Made by a program: the position numbers and the translations under genes
Source: Cladobotryum mycophilum
Lineage: Eukaryota > Ascomycota > Sordariomycetes > Hypocreales > Hypocreaceae
Direction of reading: 5' to 3'
Assembly (NCBI GenBank): GCA_036429605.1
Contig: CM071589.1
Span: 1,364,001-1,428,000 of the forward strand
Length of the DNA: 64,000 nt
Part shown: in pieces, positions 34,863 through 46,408 of the stretch
Layout: each line of letters starts with the position of its first letter
How positions within the stretch are numbered: position 1 is the stretch's first letter
The notes under the pieces: model-generated
The model's database searches: none
Told to the model about the DNA's origin: nothing
Seen by the model: only the letters and a program-made list of their open reading frames with translations

Positions 34863-36998
34863 GGTTGCGCCGAAGAAGTTGGCTGGTTAAAGAATGGCAA
34901 TGGCGATGACAATGCAATGGCAATATCAATATCGCGGGGGAGGGGGAAGGGGGAGGGGGGATGATGGAGAAGAGGTTGAGGAGGGGTTTATGTTTGGTGT
35001 GCTGTCGATGCGCTATTGCTGAGGTAGAGAGAGCTCCAGGGCTGTGTGTGTGGCCTGCCTGGGGGTGGAGGTGGTATGTGCGTAGGCAGGTAGTAAGTGG
35101 TAGTAGTGGTAGTATTGGATGGAAGGTATCCTGCCTGATGCCATCGATCGATGTGTGTGTAAGCAAGTCTGTCGGTAGACAAAGAAGAAGAGCACGCTCC
35201 TTTTAGATGAAACAGATGCAAAAGCGAGTGGATTTGACAAGTCGAAAAAAGTTATTTGTCTCCTCTTTATAACAAAGGCTGAAACAAAAACAAAAGAGGA
35301 GGTGAACAGCAAAGAAGGAAGAAGCGCCCTGGGGGTCTCGCCCACTCGCTCACTCGCTCAAACGGATGAAATAGTTTCGGACTGTTGGTGCTGAGAAAAT
35401 TAAGTCCTGAAACGGGACGGGACGTGGTTGGTCAACTGGAATGGAACCCTTTCCTCTACAGGGCGCCAGGCAGATGCTACAGGGCAACTCGCAGGTGCTG
35501 GCAAAAGGTTGCGCTATCCGCCATCCAACCTTTGAACTGTGGATTTGCGGACTGCACATGCAAACCAACCAACCAATGCACACTGAACACTGCACTGCCC
35601 TGCAGCCCCAGTTCTTCTGACTTTTCCGGTGACCAATCGCCACGCTCAGAGCTGGGGGTTCCAATCTCTCTAGCCGCTCTCACCTTTTAGCCCCCCTGAA
35701 GCCAAGAAGCTTTTTTTTTTTTTTACTCTTGTCTTCTCTTTGTTCATGAGGAATGTTATAAAAATAAAATAAAAATAAAAATAAAAATAAAGGATGCCTT
35801 TGTAAAAGTAGAGCAAGTTCTGACCTCATCATTTCCTTATGAATAAGCGGATTATTTGGGGGGCACAATGGATCCATCCATTGAACGGGCTTTGCTTGAA
35901 AAAGTCACCGCTACTACAAGTAAATGGGTACGGTACTACCTACAGGTACCTTCTGATAAGGCTGACGGCAACTACCGCAAGGCAGACTTTGTGGTGGTCA
36001 GATATCCGAACTCTCATACAGCTACAGCTACCGATCGAGAAAACAGAATGCATGGCTGATCCCATCCCATCCTATCCTTCGGCGCTCTCCCTCTCCTCTC
36101 TCTCAAACCAAACTCCAACAAAGCCATGTCTTTCCCAAAGGGTTTGTGATTGGTGGAAGTCTGCATGTCATATTTTTTTTTTTCATTTTGGGGGGTTATG
36201 TAGCCAGAATCAGTGAGGTGAGACCATGTTGGTGATAGAATTCACATGCCCCATTTCCAAGTCACCAACACCGCTTTCTCGTCAGCAAGAAGGGGGGAAA
36301 GAACTTGTCAGCAAAAAAAAAAAGATGATACCTCCTACGACATTCACCTCCACCATGGTCCGCGAAAGAAAGACCTACTCTTGGCTTCCCCTCCCTCCCC
36401 CGCCTACCCATTATCCAATATCATGTTCACCACGTCAGTGTTGTGAATTGGTTCGCTCCCTCCTCCTAGGATCCTTTCCATCTTCACCCCCCGGCAACCT
36501 CGTCGACAGCGGCGTATGTACGAGTTTAGCGTCTCCACATGCCACCATAGGGCTGAAGGCCAAAATAATTTATCTTGTGATTGCTCACATTATGATTTCC
36601 TTGACAAAGGAAACACGTACATGGCTTGGTGCCATCACCCATTTTCTCCTGATGTAGTACAGCTGGGATCGAACGTATAATCGACGACACTCTTGTGGGC
36701 ATCATCAAAAAAAGTTATTGCTGCTGGCGTTAGCGCTTGGAGACGTGGCTCGCCATACCATCTCTATAATAATGCGTAGTTGTCATGTCTCATATCTCTC
36801 TACTTTACTCTCATCCCTTAGCAAAGCTATTTTTCTTGTATATCCCCTGGGAGTAGGTAGTTTCGGGTATCAAATTCATCCACCGCTCTCCCCATCCCAT
36901 TAATTCTTCTTTTTTCCTTCCCATTTAGGTCTTTCCTCCCCTTCCCTCCCTCTCCTTTTTTTTCGGGGGCATAACAAATGTATTATATATAATCTAAC
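34863..36998. other. Intergenic, low-complexity MAPK promoter region
   Basis: Contains the MAPK leader, G- and GT-rich stretches at 34.93-35.17 kb, an A/T-rich AAAATA repeat (35760-35791) and homopolymer tracts. No gene. Confidence 0.5.
35760..35791. repeat. AAAAT/AAAAAT tandem repeat
   Basis: About six AT-rich units of five to six bases. Confidence 0.8.
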
Positions 36999-37687
36999 TC
37001 ACTCGCCCAGAACCTCTTTCAAGAAATTCCTTGCAAATCTAGAGCACTGCTCGTATGCCTTGTCGAACCCTTCCGGTCCACCGTAGTATGGATCGCTGAC
37101 TATCTCGGCCTTCTTGGTGCCGCTGTATTGGCCAAAGAGCTGCACTTTAGCTTTCGCGTCGGGGCTTTCCCGCTTCATGCGTTGGAGATCTGAGAGGTTG
37201 TTGCTATCCATGGCGAAGATGTAATCGAACCTTTCAAAGTCGCCTCTTAGGAACTAAAAAAAGATGGGACGTATGTTAGCCGGTCGATTGCGCATCAGAA
37301 TTGGACCAAAGAATGGGTAATCGCGCATCGATTGGTTTGGTTAGGCTGAATCGGATGACTCGGGGGGACGTACGCGACGAGCAAGATGCTCATAATCAAA
37401 AATATCGTGCTTCTCCAGTGTATCCAACGTTCGGTCGTCTGGCGGCTCTCCCGCATGGTATGCAGCTGCAGTTATTCCCCCTACATGTCAGCCAAAAAGA
37501 AAAGCACCAAAAGCCAAATCATCACCCATCACAGCAACCGCGTACCTGTCCCGCAAGAATCGACCTTGCCAATCTTCCCCTTGTATTCAGGCTGCTCGGC
37601 CAGATGCCTAAAGATGCCCTCCGCCATGGGAGACCGGCAGATGTTGCCCAGGCAAACAAACAATACCGAAATGGGTTCGCTCGACAT
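36999..37687 (-). CDS. ltp1: Low-molecular-weight protein tyrosine phosphatase
   Basis: Three exons: 37687-37546, 37465-37374 and 37253-36999, giving 162 aa, normal for the family. The P-loop near the N-terminus is V-C-L-G-N-I-C-R-S (Cys12 nucleophile, Arg18), and the general acid is in DPYYGG (Asp132). The spliced middle (AYHAGEPPDDRTLDTLEKHDI) and IFAMDSNN also fit. It removes phosphate from tyrosine in the cytosol; yeast Ltp1 and fission yeast Stp1 are relatives. Acceptor sites are TTTTTTAG and CTGCAG, donors GTACGC and GTACGT. Catalytic residues are intact, so activity is expected. Confidence 0.95.
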
Positions 37688-39010
37688 GGTCGCTAATTTC
37701 GTCAGGTAATGAATGAACAAGCAATGCAAAGGCAAAAAGAAGCAATCAAACAAAACAAACCGGAAGAGAGAAGAGAAAAAAGTCAACAATGGGGTGGCCG
37801 CTGACGAGATCTTAATCTAGGGAAGCAACAAAAACCTGCCCCGCCAATTTCGAAGGGGAGGGGGGCTTAGTTTAATCCATCCATTTGGTGGTTCCCATCT
37901 GAATGGACAGCTCTCCGCATCCCCACACCGACATCCTACATGGGGCAGCATGATGTTCCCGAGTATTAGCCAGTCTCACGAAGGATCTATGTTTTTTTTA
38001 TGATTTTTGAGAATATTCTAGAATATGACGAGATATCACTGATATGCTTAACCAGTTTAAAGCCTAGGTGGAGCGTATTACTGTTGTGATTGTCGCTGAC
38101 GGTGAGCTAACAAGAAGCCCGGGTCCCGTATCAGTATCCTTATCATCATCATCCTTCAAATGCCGAGTGGGTGGCTGGCTAGCTGGCTATTGTAGATTTA
38201 TAAGGGAGCAAGTACCAAGTCAACGGGGGGCAGTAATTACCTAAGGCAATTGATTCAACCTGAACAATCAACGACCTCTATCCTATCATTGGAGCCGTTT
38301 TGCCGACCCCCTTGGATACTCCGTATTCAAACATCCTCCTAACCTCCTGACAATCATCCTGTGGGCCCCCCGTCACCGCCGATTCAATTGTCTTTGATCA
38401 TCCCGCCGTTGCCGCCTTTCGACCCACTCCGCCGTGCCCGAAGACAAAGCCACTCGAGCTATTACCCGTTGCCGAACCATAAAACCGCCCTAATAAATAA
38501 TGAAAATCCACTCCAACACAGCCGCAATGCAGTAAGACGTCTGCGGGTAAGGTAGGGTAGTCCATTCATCATCCCCTTTTCTTTTTCACTCTCCCAATCC
38601 GAAAGTAAATGGCCTTCGTATTCTTAGATGAGAAGCTGCAAGTTCTCATATGACGAGGGTTCGGTATCTCCATCGGGGGCCACGTTAGATATGCCGGACG
38701 CCAAATCTTCATACATCCGTCCAAATCGAGAGCGAATTAGCTTGCAAATCTCTCCGCCACGAAACTTTGACTTTTACCACGTGAATTCGTGTAGTTTCGC
38801 GTCGATTCTTTATCAAGCCATCGCGTCCGCTAATCGTGAGAAGCCACAATGAGGGGTCACAGATGATGAAGTCATTCTGGCTGTGAGGCATTGGCGTCCA
38901 GGTAAAAGATATAAGAAGACAACAGGGACAGGATAGATTCTAGATGTTCGCCTCGTCGTGAATTGCTTCACAGACAGCACTAACCACAAGACTCTACACA
39001 CTATTACGAA
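37688..39010. other. Intergenic between divergent genes
   Basis: No supported gene. Short G runs lie near 37858-37868 and 38225-38232. Confidence 0.5.
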
Positions 39011-39510
39011 ATGTCTGACTGGAAGCCTCCTCCCTTTGGAACACCCGTCTGGCTGGGTATTCCCGCCCAGGACGTTGAAAGGGGCAAGTCCCATCATCAC
39101 CCACCCTTTCACCAACATCTCCCAATATCCCTAACACCAGAAACTTCCCCCTAGCTTCCAAGTTCTACTCCACAGTCTTCAGAATCACCTTCAAGGCACC
39201 GAAAAACGCACCAGACCCAAAGCACGAACAGCTCTTCGACTTCACCTCCCAGGGACTCAACATCACAGGCGGCATACTCAAGGCACCAGACTCTTCGGGA
39301 GCATTCACCACGGGCAGGGGTGGCGTTTGCATACACTGGTTTGTGGAAGATATAGATGACACTGCAAAGATCATCGAGTCCGCCGGTGGGAGGATGGTTT
39401 CAGAGAAAGAAAAGGAGAGCGAGAGTGGCATGTACCGCTATTTTGAAGATACAGAGGGAAATGTTGGTTCTGTGTATATGGCTTTGAAGAATAAGCAAGG
39501 AAATGAGTAG
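39011..39510 (+). CDS. VOC-superfamily (glyoxalase/bleomycin-resistance fold) protein
   Basis: Exons 39011-39083 and 39155-39510 give 142 aa. The intron is GC-AG: the donor is GCAAGT, the acceptor CCCCCTAG, with a CCTAAC branch. After splicing, the N-terminus reads GIPAQDVERASKFYSTVF, a standard VOC opening in which the join falls inside the first helix. The second half has the paired beta-alpha-beta module (GGVCIHWFVEDIDDTAKIIESAGG ... YFEDTEGN). Many such proteins are uncharacterised; a metal-dependent dioxygenase, isomerase or binding role cannot be told from sequence. Without the GC donor the reading frame hits a stop at 39153, so the intron is needed. Confidence 0.9.
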
Positions 39511-39984
39511 GTCGCAGAACAAGCCAAAATTCCCGTCATGTATGGATCTCAGAATGAATACCTCCCCTTACATATCCATTTAGCAGCCTTTTATGAGGTC
39601 AGGTCGAAAAGTTTCAAGTAGGAGACACTAGCACCTTTCATCAACAATCGTCAACATAATTTGAGTCCAAACACCTTTTATTTCTTCCTCCCATAAGTAT
39701 ACCGACTCGATACAAGAGAGGGGATGTCACGCGTTCCGTGGGTGACAACGCACGAGCTTTTCCATATCGCAAACTCCCAGCCAATTCCAAGCCCTGTTTC
39801 CATATTCCTTTCCCCCAAACCCAAGAAATACACATAAGCGCCTTGCTATAAAAAGAGAAGAGGTGGTATACAGTAAGGATACATGATCCGTCATCATGAA
39901 GACCTGGCCGCTCATCGGAGCCCCACGCAGGCCAGGGTTTTTTTCCGTTAACCCAGCTATCTTTTATACATTTCCCTTGTTCCG
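39511..39984. other. Intergenic between convergent genes
   Basis: 3' ends of the VOC and PRELI genes. Nothing else is seen. Confidence 0.5.
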
Positions 39985-40683
39985 TTACATCGTCAAGGCC
40001 TGTCTTTGGCGTTCCCGCCGGAGGTTCTCCAGCACGCCAATGACGCCTGCGTTGCGAATACGCTCAAGCACCAGTTTCATGCCGTCACGGCCTTTGCTGA
40101 TCTGGTCGAGCGTCTTGGTAGAAGCGATGCTCTCGATGCTTCGTTGAACGCCCTTGGCGCCCCATCCACCAATCAAGCCGGGCAACCAGCGATCTCCATT
40201 GGCTTGGCCAATTTTGCCTCTGATTCGGTCGCCGAGTTTTGACTTGAACATGACTGTTGTCTTCACGTCCGTCTCATTATTAATGGACTCTAGCGTTGTG
40301 GGGACACTGAAGTTTTGCTGTTCAACCACCGAGAGCACACCAGTAAAGTTCAAGTTGCGACTTTCCGACTTCATCCATCCCTCCTTGATATCAACAACGC
40401 TCGTCTCGAGGATATAAGATGCCTTTTCAGCAGTAGAGCCACCAGAGACGCTGGCGGGCAACAGCTTGTAGACTGCGCCGGGCATTCGACTCTTCTTCAA
40501 ATGAATCCGAGTGGTATAGAGGCGCTGGGTCTTGGGGTCGACATGGCTGGAGATGGTGTCGGTGCTGAGGACGTGGGAGGCGAACGGGTTGAGCTGTGGC
40601 GAAGAGTAGCGGAGGAAGAAGGCGAGGGTGACAGTCGGGAATGGGTGGGAGTAGGTATGGGTAGTGGTGTGTGTGAGAACCAT
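39985..40683 (-). CDS. PRELI/MSF1 domain phospholipid-transfer protein (UPS1-like)
   Basis: Single exon, 232 aa, starting at ATG 40683 (MVLTHTTTHTYSHPFPTV). The PRELI/MSF1 fold covers residues 1-170, with FFLRYSSPQLNPFASHVLSTDTIS, TTRIHLKKSRMP and a beta sheet ending near VEQQNFSV. UPS1-type members carry phosphatidic acid across the mitochondrial intermembrane space with Mdm35 for cardiolipin synthesis; UPS2 carries phosphatidylserine. The TTR-x-x-LKKS-like segment favours UPS1, but I cannot separate the two with certainty. The last ~60 residues are a Lys/Arg-rich helical tail. The in-frame sequence upstream of ATG 40683 looks like leader. Confidence 0.9.
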   Translation of the reverse strand: MVLTHTTTHTYSHPFPTVTLAFFLRYSSPQLNPFASHVLSTDTISSHVDPKTQRLYTTRIHLKKSRMPGAVYKLLPASVSGGSTAEKASYILETSVVDIKEGWMKSESRNLNFTGVLSVVEQQNFSVPTTLESINNETDVKTTVMFKSKLGDRIRGKIGQANGDRWLPGLIGGWGAKGVQRSIESIASTKTLDQISKGRDGMKLVLERIRNAGVIGVLENLRRERQRQALTM

Positions 40684-41592
40684 TTTGAATGAATGTCGCG
40701 TGTTGAATTCGAGATGTCGTAAACTTCGTCTTTTTGGCAAACTGCAATTGGAAAGCCCTCAAGCTCAGTCGGAGGCGTCGGGGTAGGTCATGGAACACAA
40801 AAGGTCTTGGTGCCTCCAATCAGCACCTCAGCAAATCTTCTTCTCGGTGGACTCAGAGTCAAGCTCGCAGATGATGACGGGCTGCGAGGGAGGAGAAAAC
40901 GAAGTTTATGGTGAACAGGTGGGAAGGAGAGGAAGGGAGAGGAGGCAATCCAAGACCTCTTGAGAGCGAGGAATCAGATCGAACGATTCGGAGATTCCAA
41001 TGGCACGAGGATGAACTTTTCTTCTGGCCATAGGCGGGCGGGACACGAGGCTGTGATTGGCCACCAGTGAGGGGAAAAACTGCAGAGGAGGGAACAAATC
41101 TGGGGGTGGCGGCCGTGCACGTGATTGGTGTACTCTCTTGGTTACAAACAAGTACCACTGCCCTGATCTTCATGTGAGAGTGATCAAAGCTCCCAAATCG
41201 TGCCCTCAGTTTAAGCGCTGTACGGAGGTATGAAGGTCGTATTGGAAAAACTAAAAGTGGCTTGATGATGGTGACATTGCTTTTATTAATTAATATGTTA
41301 CCGGGCATATGATAGGAGGTTTCTCATCGGGTTAATTTATTTGCAAATACAAAAACACTGGCAATCGGCTGTTTGCAGTCCTTGTACAGGGTACAAACGG
41401 AGTAAATGCTGGCTTAACTCAGTCAATTACGTCAAGTGCCAGCAGTGCACTCCCAATGCATCAAATCTACTCTATCGTACACGCCACCTACTACTGTCTT
41501 AACTTGCTCTTGGCTCTATGCCAGATCCGGAACGAACCGACGGCCCTATAGCTACCAAATCCAACAAAACCTCAATTCCGTCCCAGTCACTC
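40684..41592. other. Intergenic
   Basis: No gene recognised; short frames only. Confidence 0.5.
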
Positions 41593-43024
41593 TTATATCA
41601 AAAACTCTTCGCCAGCAAAATGATTCAATACTTGCCATCCCTCAGCAAACCCTTGCTTGTCCATACGCACAATAATGGCTGCGTGTGAATGTCTGTGCTT
41701 TTGAATCCAGACTGGATACTTCCTCCACTTGACATCATTCAATGATCGAACCATTTCAAATTGGCACGGCGCCAGAGCCAATGTAGGCTGCGTCGGCATC
41801 GAGAGTCGTCTCTCCCGTACCATTGTGCTCCTCTCTTCCGCGTTCATGACCACGTCATCGTCCTCATCTTCAGCGCCCAAATATTCTTGATCGTGTGAGT
41901 TAGTCAAGGCTTCGTATGCATGCTCGACCTCCCCTCGAAGTTCCTTGATCAGGATAGGAACCCGGTATTCATCCACATTAAAACCTGCTTGTTCGGGGTA
42001 GAGTCGTATCCGCTTGGAACTGCGCACGGTTTGAAAGACGGAGTTTATCAGGAAAGCTACCACGCCAACCGGAAGCAAGACTGAAACTGTGAGCACTAAC
42101 GGAATGCTTTTCACGTATCCAAGTGTGGCCGTCGTGACGGATGAGAAAGTCGCTGGGCCATTGATCTTGGGTCGAGGGGTAAAGGGATTCGCCACGTCCA
42201 ATATCAGGTTTTCGTGTCCTTTCAAATAATTGACCTTTAAGCGATCCAAGTCTCTGTATGGGTCTGTCTTTTCGATGCAAGTAGTATAATACACTGCACT
42301 CCTGTCGTTGACGATGTTGCTGTACAGGGTGTGCCGCTTGAATTTCTGCAGCCCTGTCATGAAGATGGAGTTGGAGTCGGTCATGACGGCTAGGAGGGGT
42401 CGTCCGGTGTCACGGAACTGGTCGATAATGAACAGCTGTCGGCCTGACATTGATAAAGTTCTTGCGCCGAGAACGTTCCATATGTGGTTGTGCCATCCTT
42501 TGAGTGGGGTTCGTACGCCGAGATGGGGGAGGCAAAGGTCACAAAGTTCTATCCGGCGTTAGCAACCAGAGATTGGCATCATCGGGAATGGGTACAAACC
42601 ATGCATTCGACAGAGTCCAAGACGCCTTTCGCATATAGCAGACCAACGGCATATCGAGAAATCAGGCCACCGAGTGAGTATCCCACAACACTAAGCTTCT
42701 TGATCTTGCCTCCATTCTCCTCGATCGTTCGGAGCTCCTCTATAATCTCCGCGCAAACTCGCTCGCCGCCCAGCTCGATGCCATCGTATGTGAAGCTGCC
42801 ACTGTTCCGCTTCGCCAGCAGTAGATAAAGTTCGTCCCGAGAGTATTGCGCCCGCAAGGCTTTTGCCACATTGTTCATGTGGTTTGGGTTGCCCCAGAGC
42901 TGCAACGGTTATCCATTAGCCATGACGTCGTGGCGAGCCCAGTGCTACGGATAACGGGAAAGCTTACGCCATGGACAAGAACGCAAAGATGGTCCGCATT
43001 TGTGTTTCCGCCAACGAAATCCAT
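41593..43024 (-). CDS. Putative serine lipase/esterase, ROG1/DUF676 family (frameshifted in this sequence)
   Basis: Three exons: 43024-42968 (MDFVGGNTNADHLCVLVHG), 42899-42600 and 42548-41593. An alpha/beta hydrolase: oxyanion-site VHGLWGNPNHM, nucleophile elbow GYSLGG (Ser94), then FASPHLGVRTPL and a central GRQLF-x-IDQFRDTGRPLL block. A hydrophobic span (SIPLVLTVSVLLPVGVVAFLIN) lies in the C-terminal part, which also has an acidic loop. The frame breaks within FASP-HLGV at five G on the + strand (42525-42529), where one more base restores the family sequence and a 437-aa protein. Yeast Rog1 is a monoacylglycerol lipase; the substrate here is unknown. Confidence 0.88.
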
Positions 43025-44241
43025 GGTGAGTGAATCGTACAAAGGTTTCAAAATCGAATGGAACAATCGGCTGGACTGGGTTTGAGGGTAAAGCAGTTCT
43101 ATCTACATGTGAGAAAGGAGAAATTAATCGAGCATTACGTAGCTCCTGTACAGGTTGCAGGGTTACTGATAAGGAGTTCGGGTCCACTGGGTGGTCCGGC
43201 GCCACGTTAACGGAATGTTGATCGTTAAATGGCCTGCATTTTGGCGATCGCTAGCTGCCGAGGCTTGCTGGTGGATCGTCAGGGCTATGTCTACAGGGTA
43301 GCATTGGCTGGCGTGCATTGTCGGTTGATGAACGACCACAATTGCCATCATTCAGCTTTGAGATGATATTATCTTTGGCCTTGTTTTAATTACTAAATTC
43401 ATAGTGAAAAATAAAGAAGATAGACTTCTATGTGTATCAAACAATGTGTGATTAGGTATATACTGGTGATCTGATACGGATGCAATAGAGCTTTATACAC
43501 CCAAGGGGTTAAGTCTTGGAGTAGCATACTTGATGCTCTCAGAGGTCTTTAACAACATAAAATATCGAGGCTTTGTTGTGCAATCTCTAGAAGTGCATAT
43601 GCAAAAAAGAAAAAAAAGAAAAAAGAAGCTTATCTTAAACCTAAATAACGCTTACATCACGTTGTACTGGGATGGCTTGAAGGTTTATGGATAGCAATGG
43701 TCATCCATGGTAAAGCTCTGTTGCTGTAGGTTGATATGAGGCACATAGATATAGATACAATCATCAGGAAAGCATAGCTCTAGAAACTTGCCTCTGCAGC
43801 TAGGATCTTGGAGTAGGCATTGACATTGAAGACCCCAGTAGCCCTGTAACCCCTCAGTGTCATAACTCGAGTAATGCCCTTCAAGAGTTGGTGAGACGAT
43901 GAGGGAATGAATGGGGGGCATTATATAATATTGTTGGAAGTTCGAGCATACAAAAGTTGGGGTTGCGTTTGGGCTGGCTTTTAAGATATGGAATGTGTTC
44001 TTTATACAATGTCATCTTTAAAGGCATAAACAGTAAAATATCTACTAGGTATTTAAAGCGAAAGGGATATTAGACTCTTGAGGTCGTGTACAGGTGACGA
44101 AGTTTCACAAGAGTGATCTGACCGGGCATGTATTGACTATGCTAACAAAGTCTAAACGAGTTACAAAAAGCCATCAACTTTCCCACAAGGTATAAAATGC
44201 CACATCCTTCCTCACCAAGCAAAACATATTCATGTATATCC
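43025..44241. other. Intergenic, with one small open frame
   Basis: AT-rich. It contains one 78-codon - strand frame (separate entry). Nothing else was recognised. Confidence 0.45.
43685..43921 (-). CDS. Small Cys-containing open frame, doubtful
   Basis: 78 codons from ATG 43921, with six Cys in the second half (GLQCQCLLQDPSCRGKF; LCFPDDC; HCYP). No signal peptide, no intron and no family. It lies next to another very small gene. Could be chance or an orphan gene. Confidence 0.25.
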   Translation of the reverse strand: MPPIHSLIVSPTLEGHYSSYDTEGLQGYWGLQCQCLLQDPSCRGKFLELCFPDDCIYIYVPHINLQQQSFTMDDHCYP

Positions 44242-44503
44242 CTACAGTGTATAGTATGTCGTTCTCGTCGTGATTCTGGCTCCGAGGAGCGAACTTGGTG
44301 GATAATTAGCAACCTGGGACCTGATAATGAATGTGTTTCAACACTTACCGAGCGTTCATTCGAAGGACCAGGTAGTTTGGGCTTTTGCTCTGGCTGCTAT
44401 GGGAACTAGCTATTGTAGTGGTTTGTGGACAGCTGTGACCTAGTATGTGGGGCTCCGTCGTGGTGTAGGTGTACGTGGTGGTTGTAATCCTAATGGGGCG
44501 CAT
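44242..44503 (-). CDS. Very small spliced protein, Thr/Tyr-rich
   Basis: Exons 44503-44349 and 44275-44242 with a 73-nt intron (GTAAGT donor, TGCTAAT branch, GCCAG acceptor) give 62 aa. The N-terminus is MRPIRITTTTYTYTTTEP. The C-terminus after splicing reads RITTRTTYYTL, echoing the Thr/Tyr pattern of the start. The good splice signals, the immediate in-frame stop and the internal echo argue for a real gene. No function is known to me. The open frame also extends upstream of this ATG to 44614, but that part looks like leader. Confidence 0.5.
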
Positions 44504-46408
44504 TTTGGCGATTGATGAGAGGTTATTTGAGAATTTGAAGTGTTTGAGAAGAATTGTCTTGGTTGTAACGATGTTGGGCGATGTATGGCAATGTTGGTGG
44601 CCATTGTCAAGCAAGAAGACAACCCCCTATTTATAATGAGAACATGGCATAGCTCATAGATGATATCCCATTGCTTCGCCCTTCAAGCTGGACTACTACA
44701 GAGTAGCTGTTACTATCATGACTATCAATGAGAGGCACTACAGAGCCTCTGATGAGCCACGCTCATTCTAAAGGTCTTATGACCTGGTAGACCTAACACT
44801 AGCAAGTGAAATCCCATTTTCGATGTAGTAACACTGGCGTTGAACCAATTGCATTGATCTACGACAGAGAGGAAGTGCCTCGCCGTATGCTGAAAGCAGT
44901 TGATATGCTTTCTCTACAGACCACATTCTCCCGTGACTACTTGTATTGGGTTAGATACTAAACTAAAATACAAGTTGTCAACCGTCCAACAACATATTAC
45001 ACCCTGTTGGCTAGATAATTACTCACTCCTAGTACCACAGAGAGAGAGAGAACCTTGGAACTAGAGTCACCGGCCACGATCTTTTACTCGCTGCCTGTGT
45101 TTAGCTTGTAAAATTCTTATATAGTGGCTTCATGAGAAGCTTCTGACTGGAAGCGCTACGAAAGGTGGACAAATTTTGTGTTGGTTGTTGGTTTGTTCGT
45201 TCACTCTTGGATGGCCACACCAATGGCCTAATTGTAGGCCGCATACCTAGGCAACAACAACGAGACGTAAAACGGAGCTAAATCAAGATAATCTAGGCCT
45301 TTGGTGTGATTCGATTCAGAAAACAAAGGGAATTGGGACATGTCGAGACTGAATCGAGCGTCCAGTTGATGTTGAAGGTGACGACAGGTATGGATGTTTA
45401 CTTGAGGCCCAGTGAAATGCCGCCTTATGTTACTGCTCGGCATCAATCTTTTCATAATCTATATTGAACTATCAAGGTCAAGATGAAAACCGCCATAGCC
45501 GTATCTCACCGTTGTTGGTTGACACTTGAGATCCATGGATACCCCTTCCCCTCTTTATGCCTACGTGGCAGAGGCACCTACTGAATGTGAATGCATCTTT
45601 CACTATGAAGGAATTTAATATGCTTTTAAAAGGTTCACTATATTTTAGATATACCGCTCCTTGTATTTCCACCCCAGCTTTCATCTCAGTCTAGTTTCTA
45701 CATGCATGTGGTACGTTGTACGCTTATATCCTGTGCGTGGAGATGTCTTCTACTCAGTACTTCAAAACTAGACGCGCTCTAGTAAGCATATGGCATTCCG
45801 AAACATTTGCAAAAATAAATAAAATTAAAAGTAAGACTGGCTATCGTTTAGGATGTAATTTATGGTAAATAAATTTCCTCCATTGCTCTTATTTTTACTA
45901 TAGATGCATTCTGGCGATCCAATTTGGGTGACGATTTGGAGTACGTCACTGATCCCTGTTCGGAAGCCATGCGCCTAAACGTCGGCCGGCAAGCCCCTGT
46001 AATCAGGGAGCGTCACAACTCCTGCGCCTCTCTATCAAGACCAATCCTCACCTCACCATCAACTCTTGCCTCTTTTCCGGTCGCTTTTCGGTTCTCAATG
46101 AGCGAGTGAGGCCGATTTCGAGGCTTCTTAACATCTTCCAAGGGCGAGACTACTACACAAATATCACCTCAGCAACCATGCTATAAGTTCTGCATCACGC
46201 AAGAACCTCCGTTGCGTCTTCACGAAACTGGTTCGCGTGGCAGGTCAGCTTGATGACCCGTCACGATAACGCCAGTCACGCTTTCACTGATTCACAACTC
46301 ATGCATTTCTGGACCGGTTAATATAATCTCTTTTTAATTATAACTTGAGATACAAAACAAACGCCTTTGCTTCAACTTTGCTTTTCATTCATCAAATTCA
46401 CCTTCAAC
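44504..46408. other. Intergenic
   Basis: About 1.9 kb of AT-rich sequence with no supported gene. Confidence 0.5.

Noticed and set aside
36655..36690. GTTCGATCC on the - strand, resembling a tRNA T-arm
   Set aside because: The flanking bases do not form the required stems.
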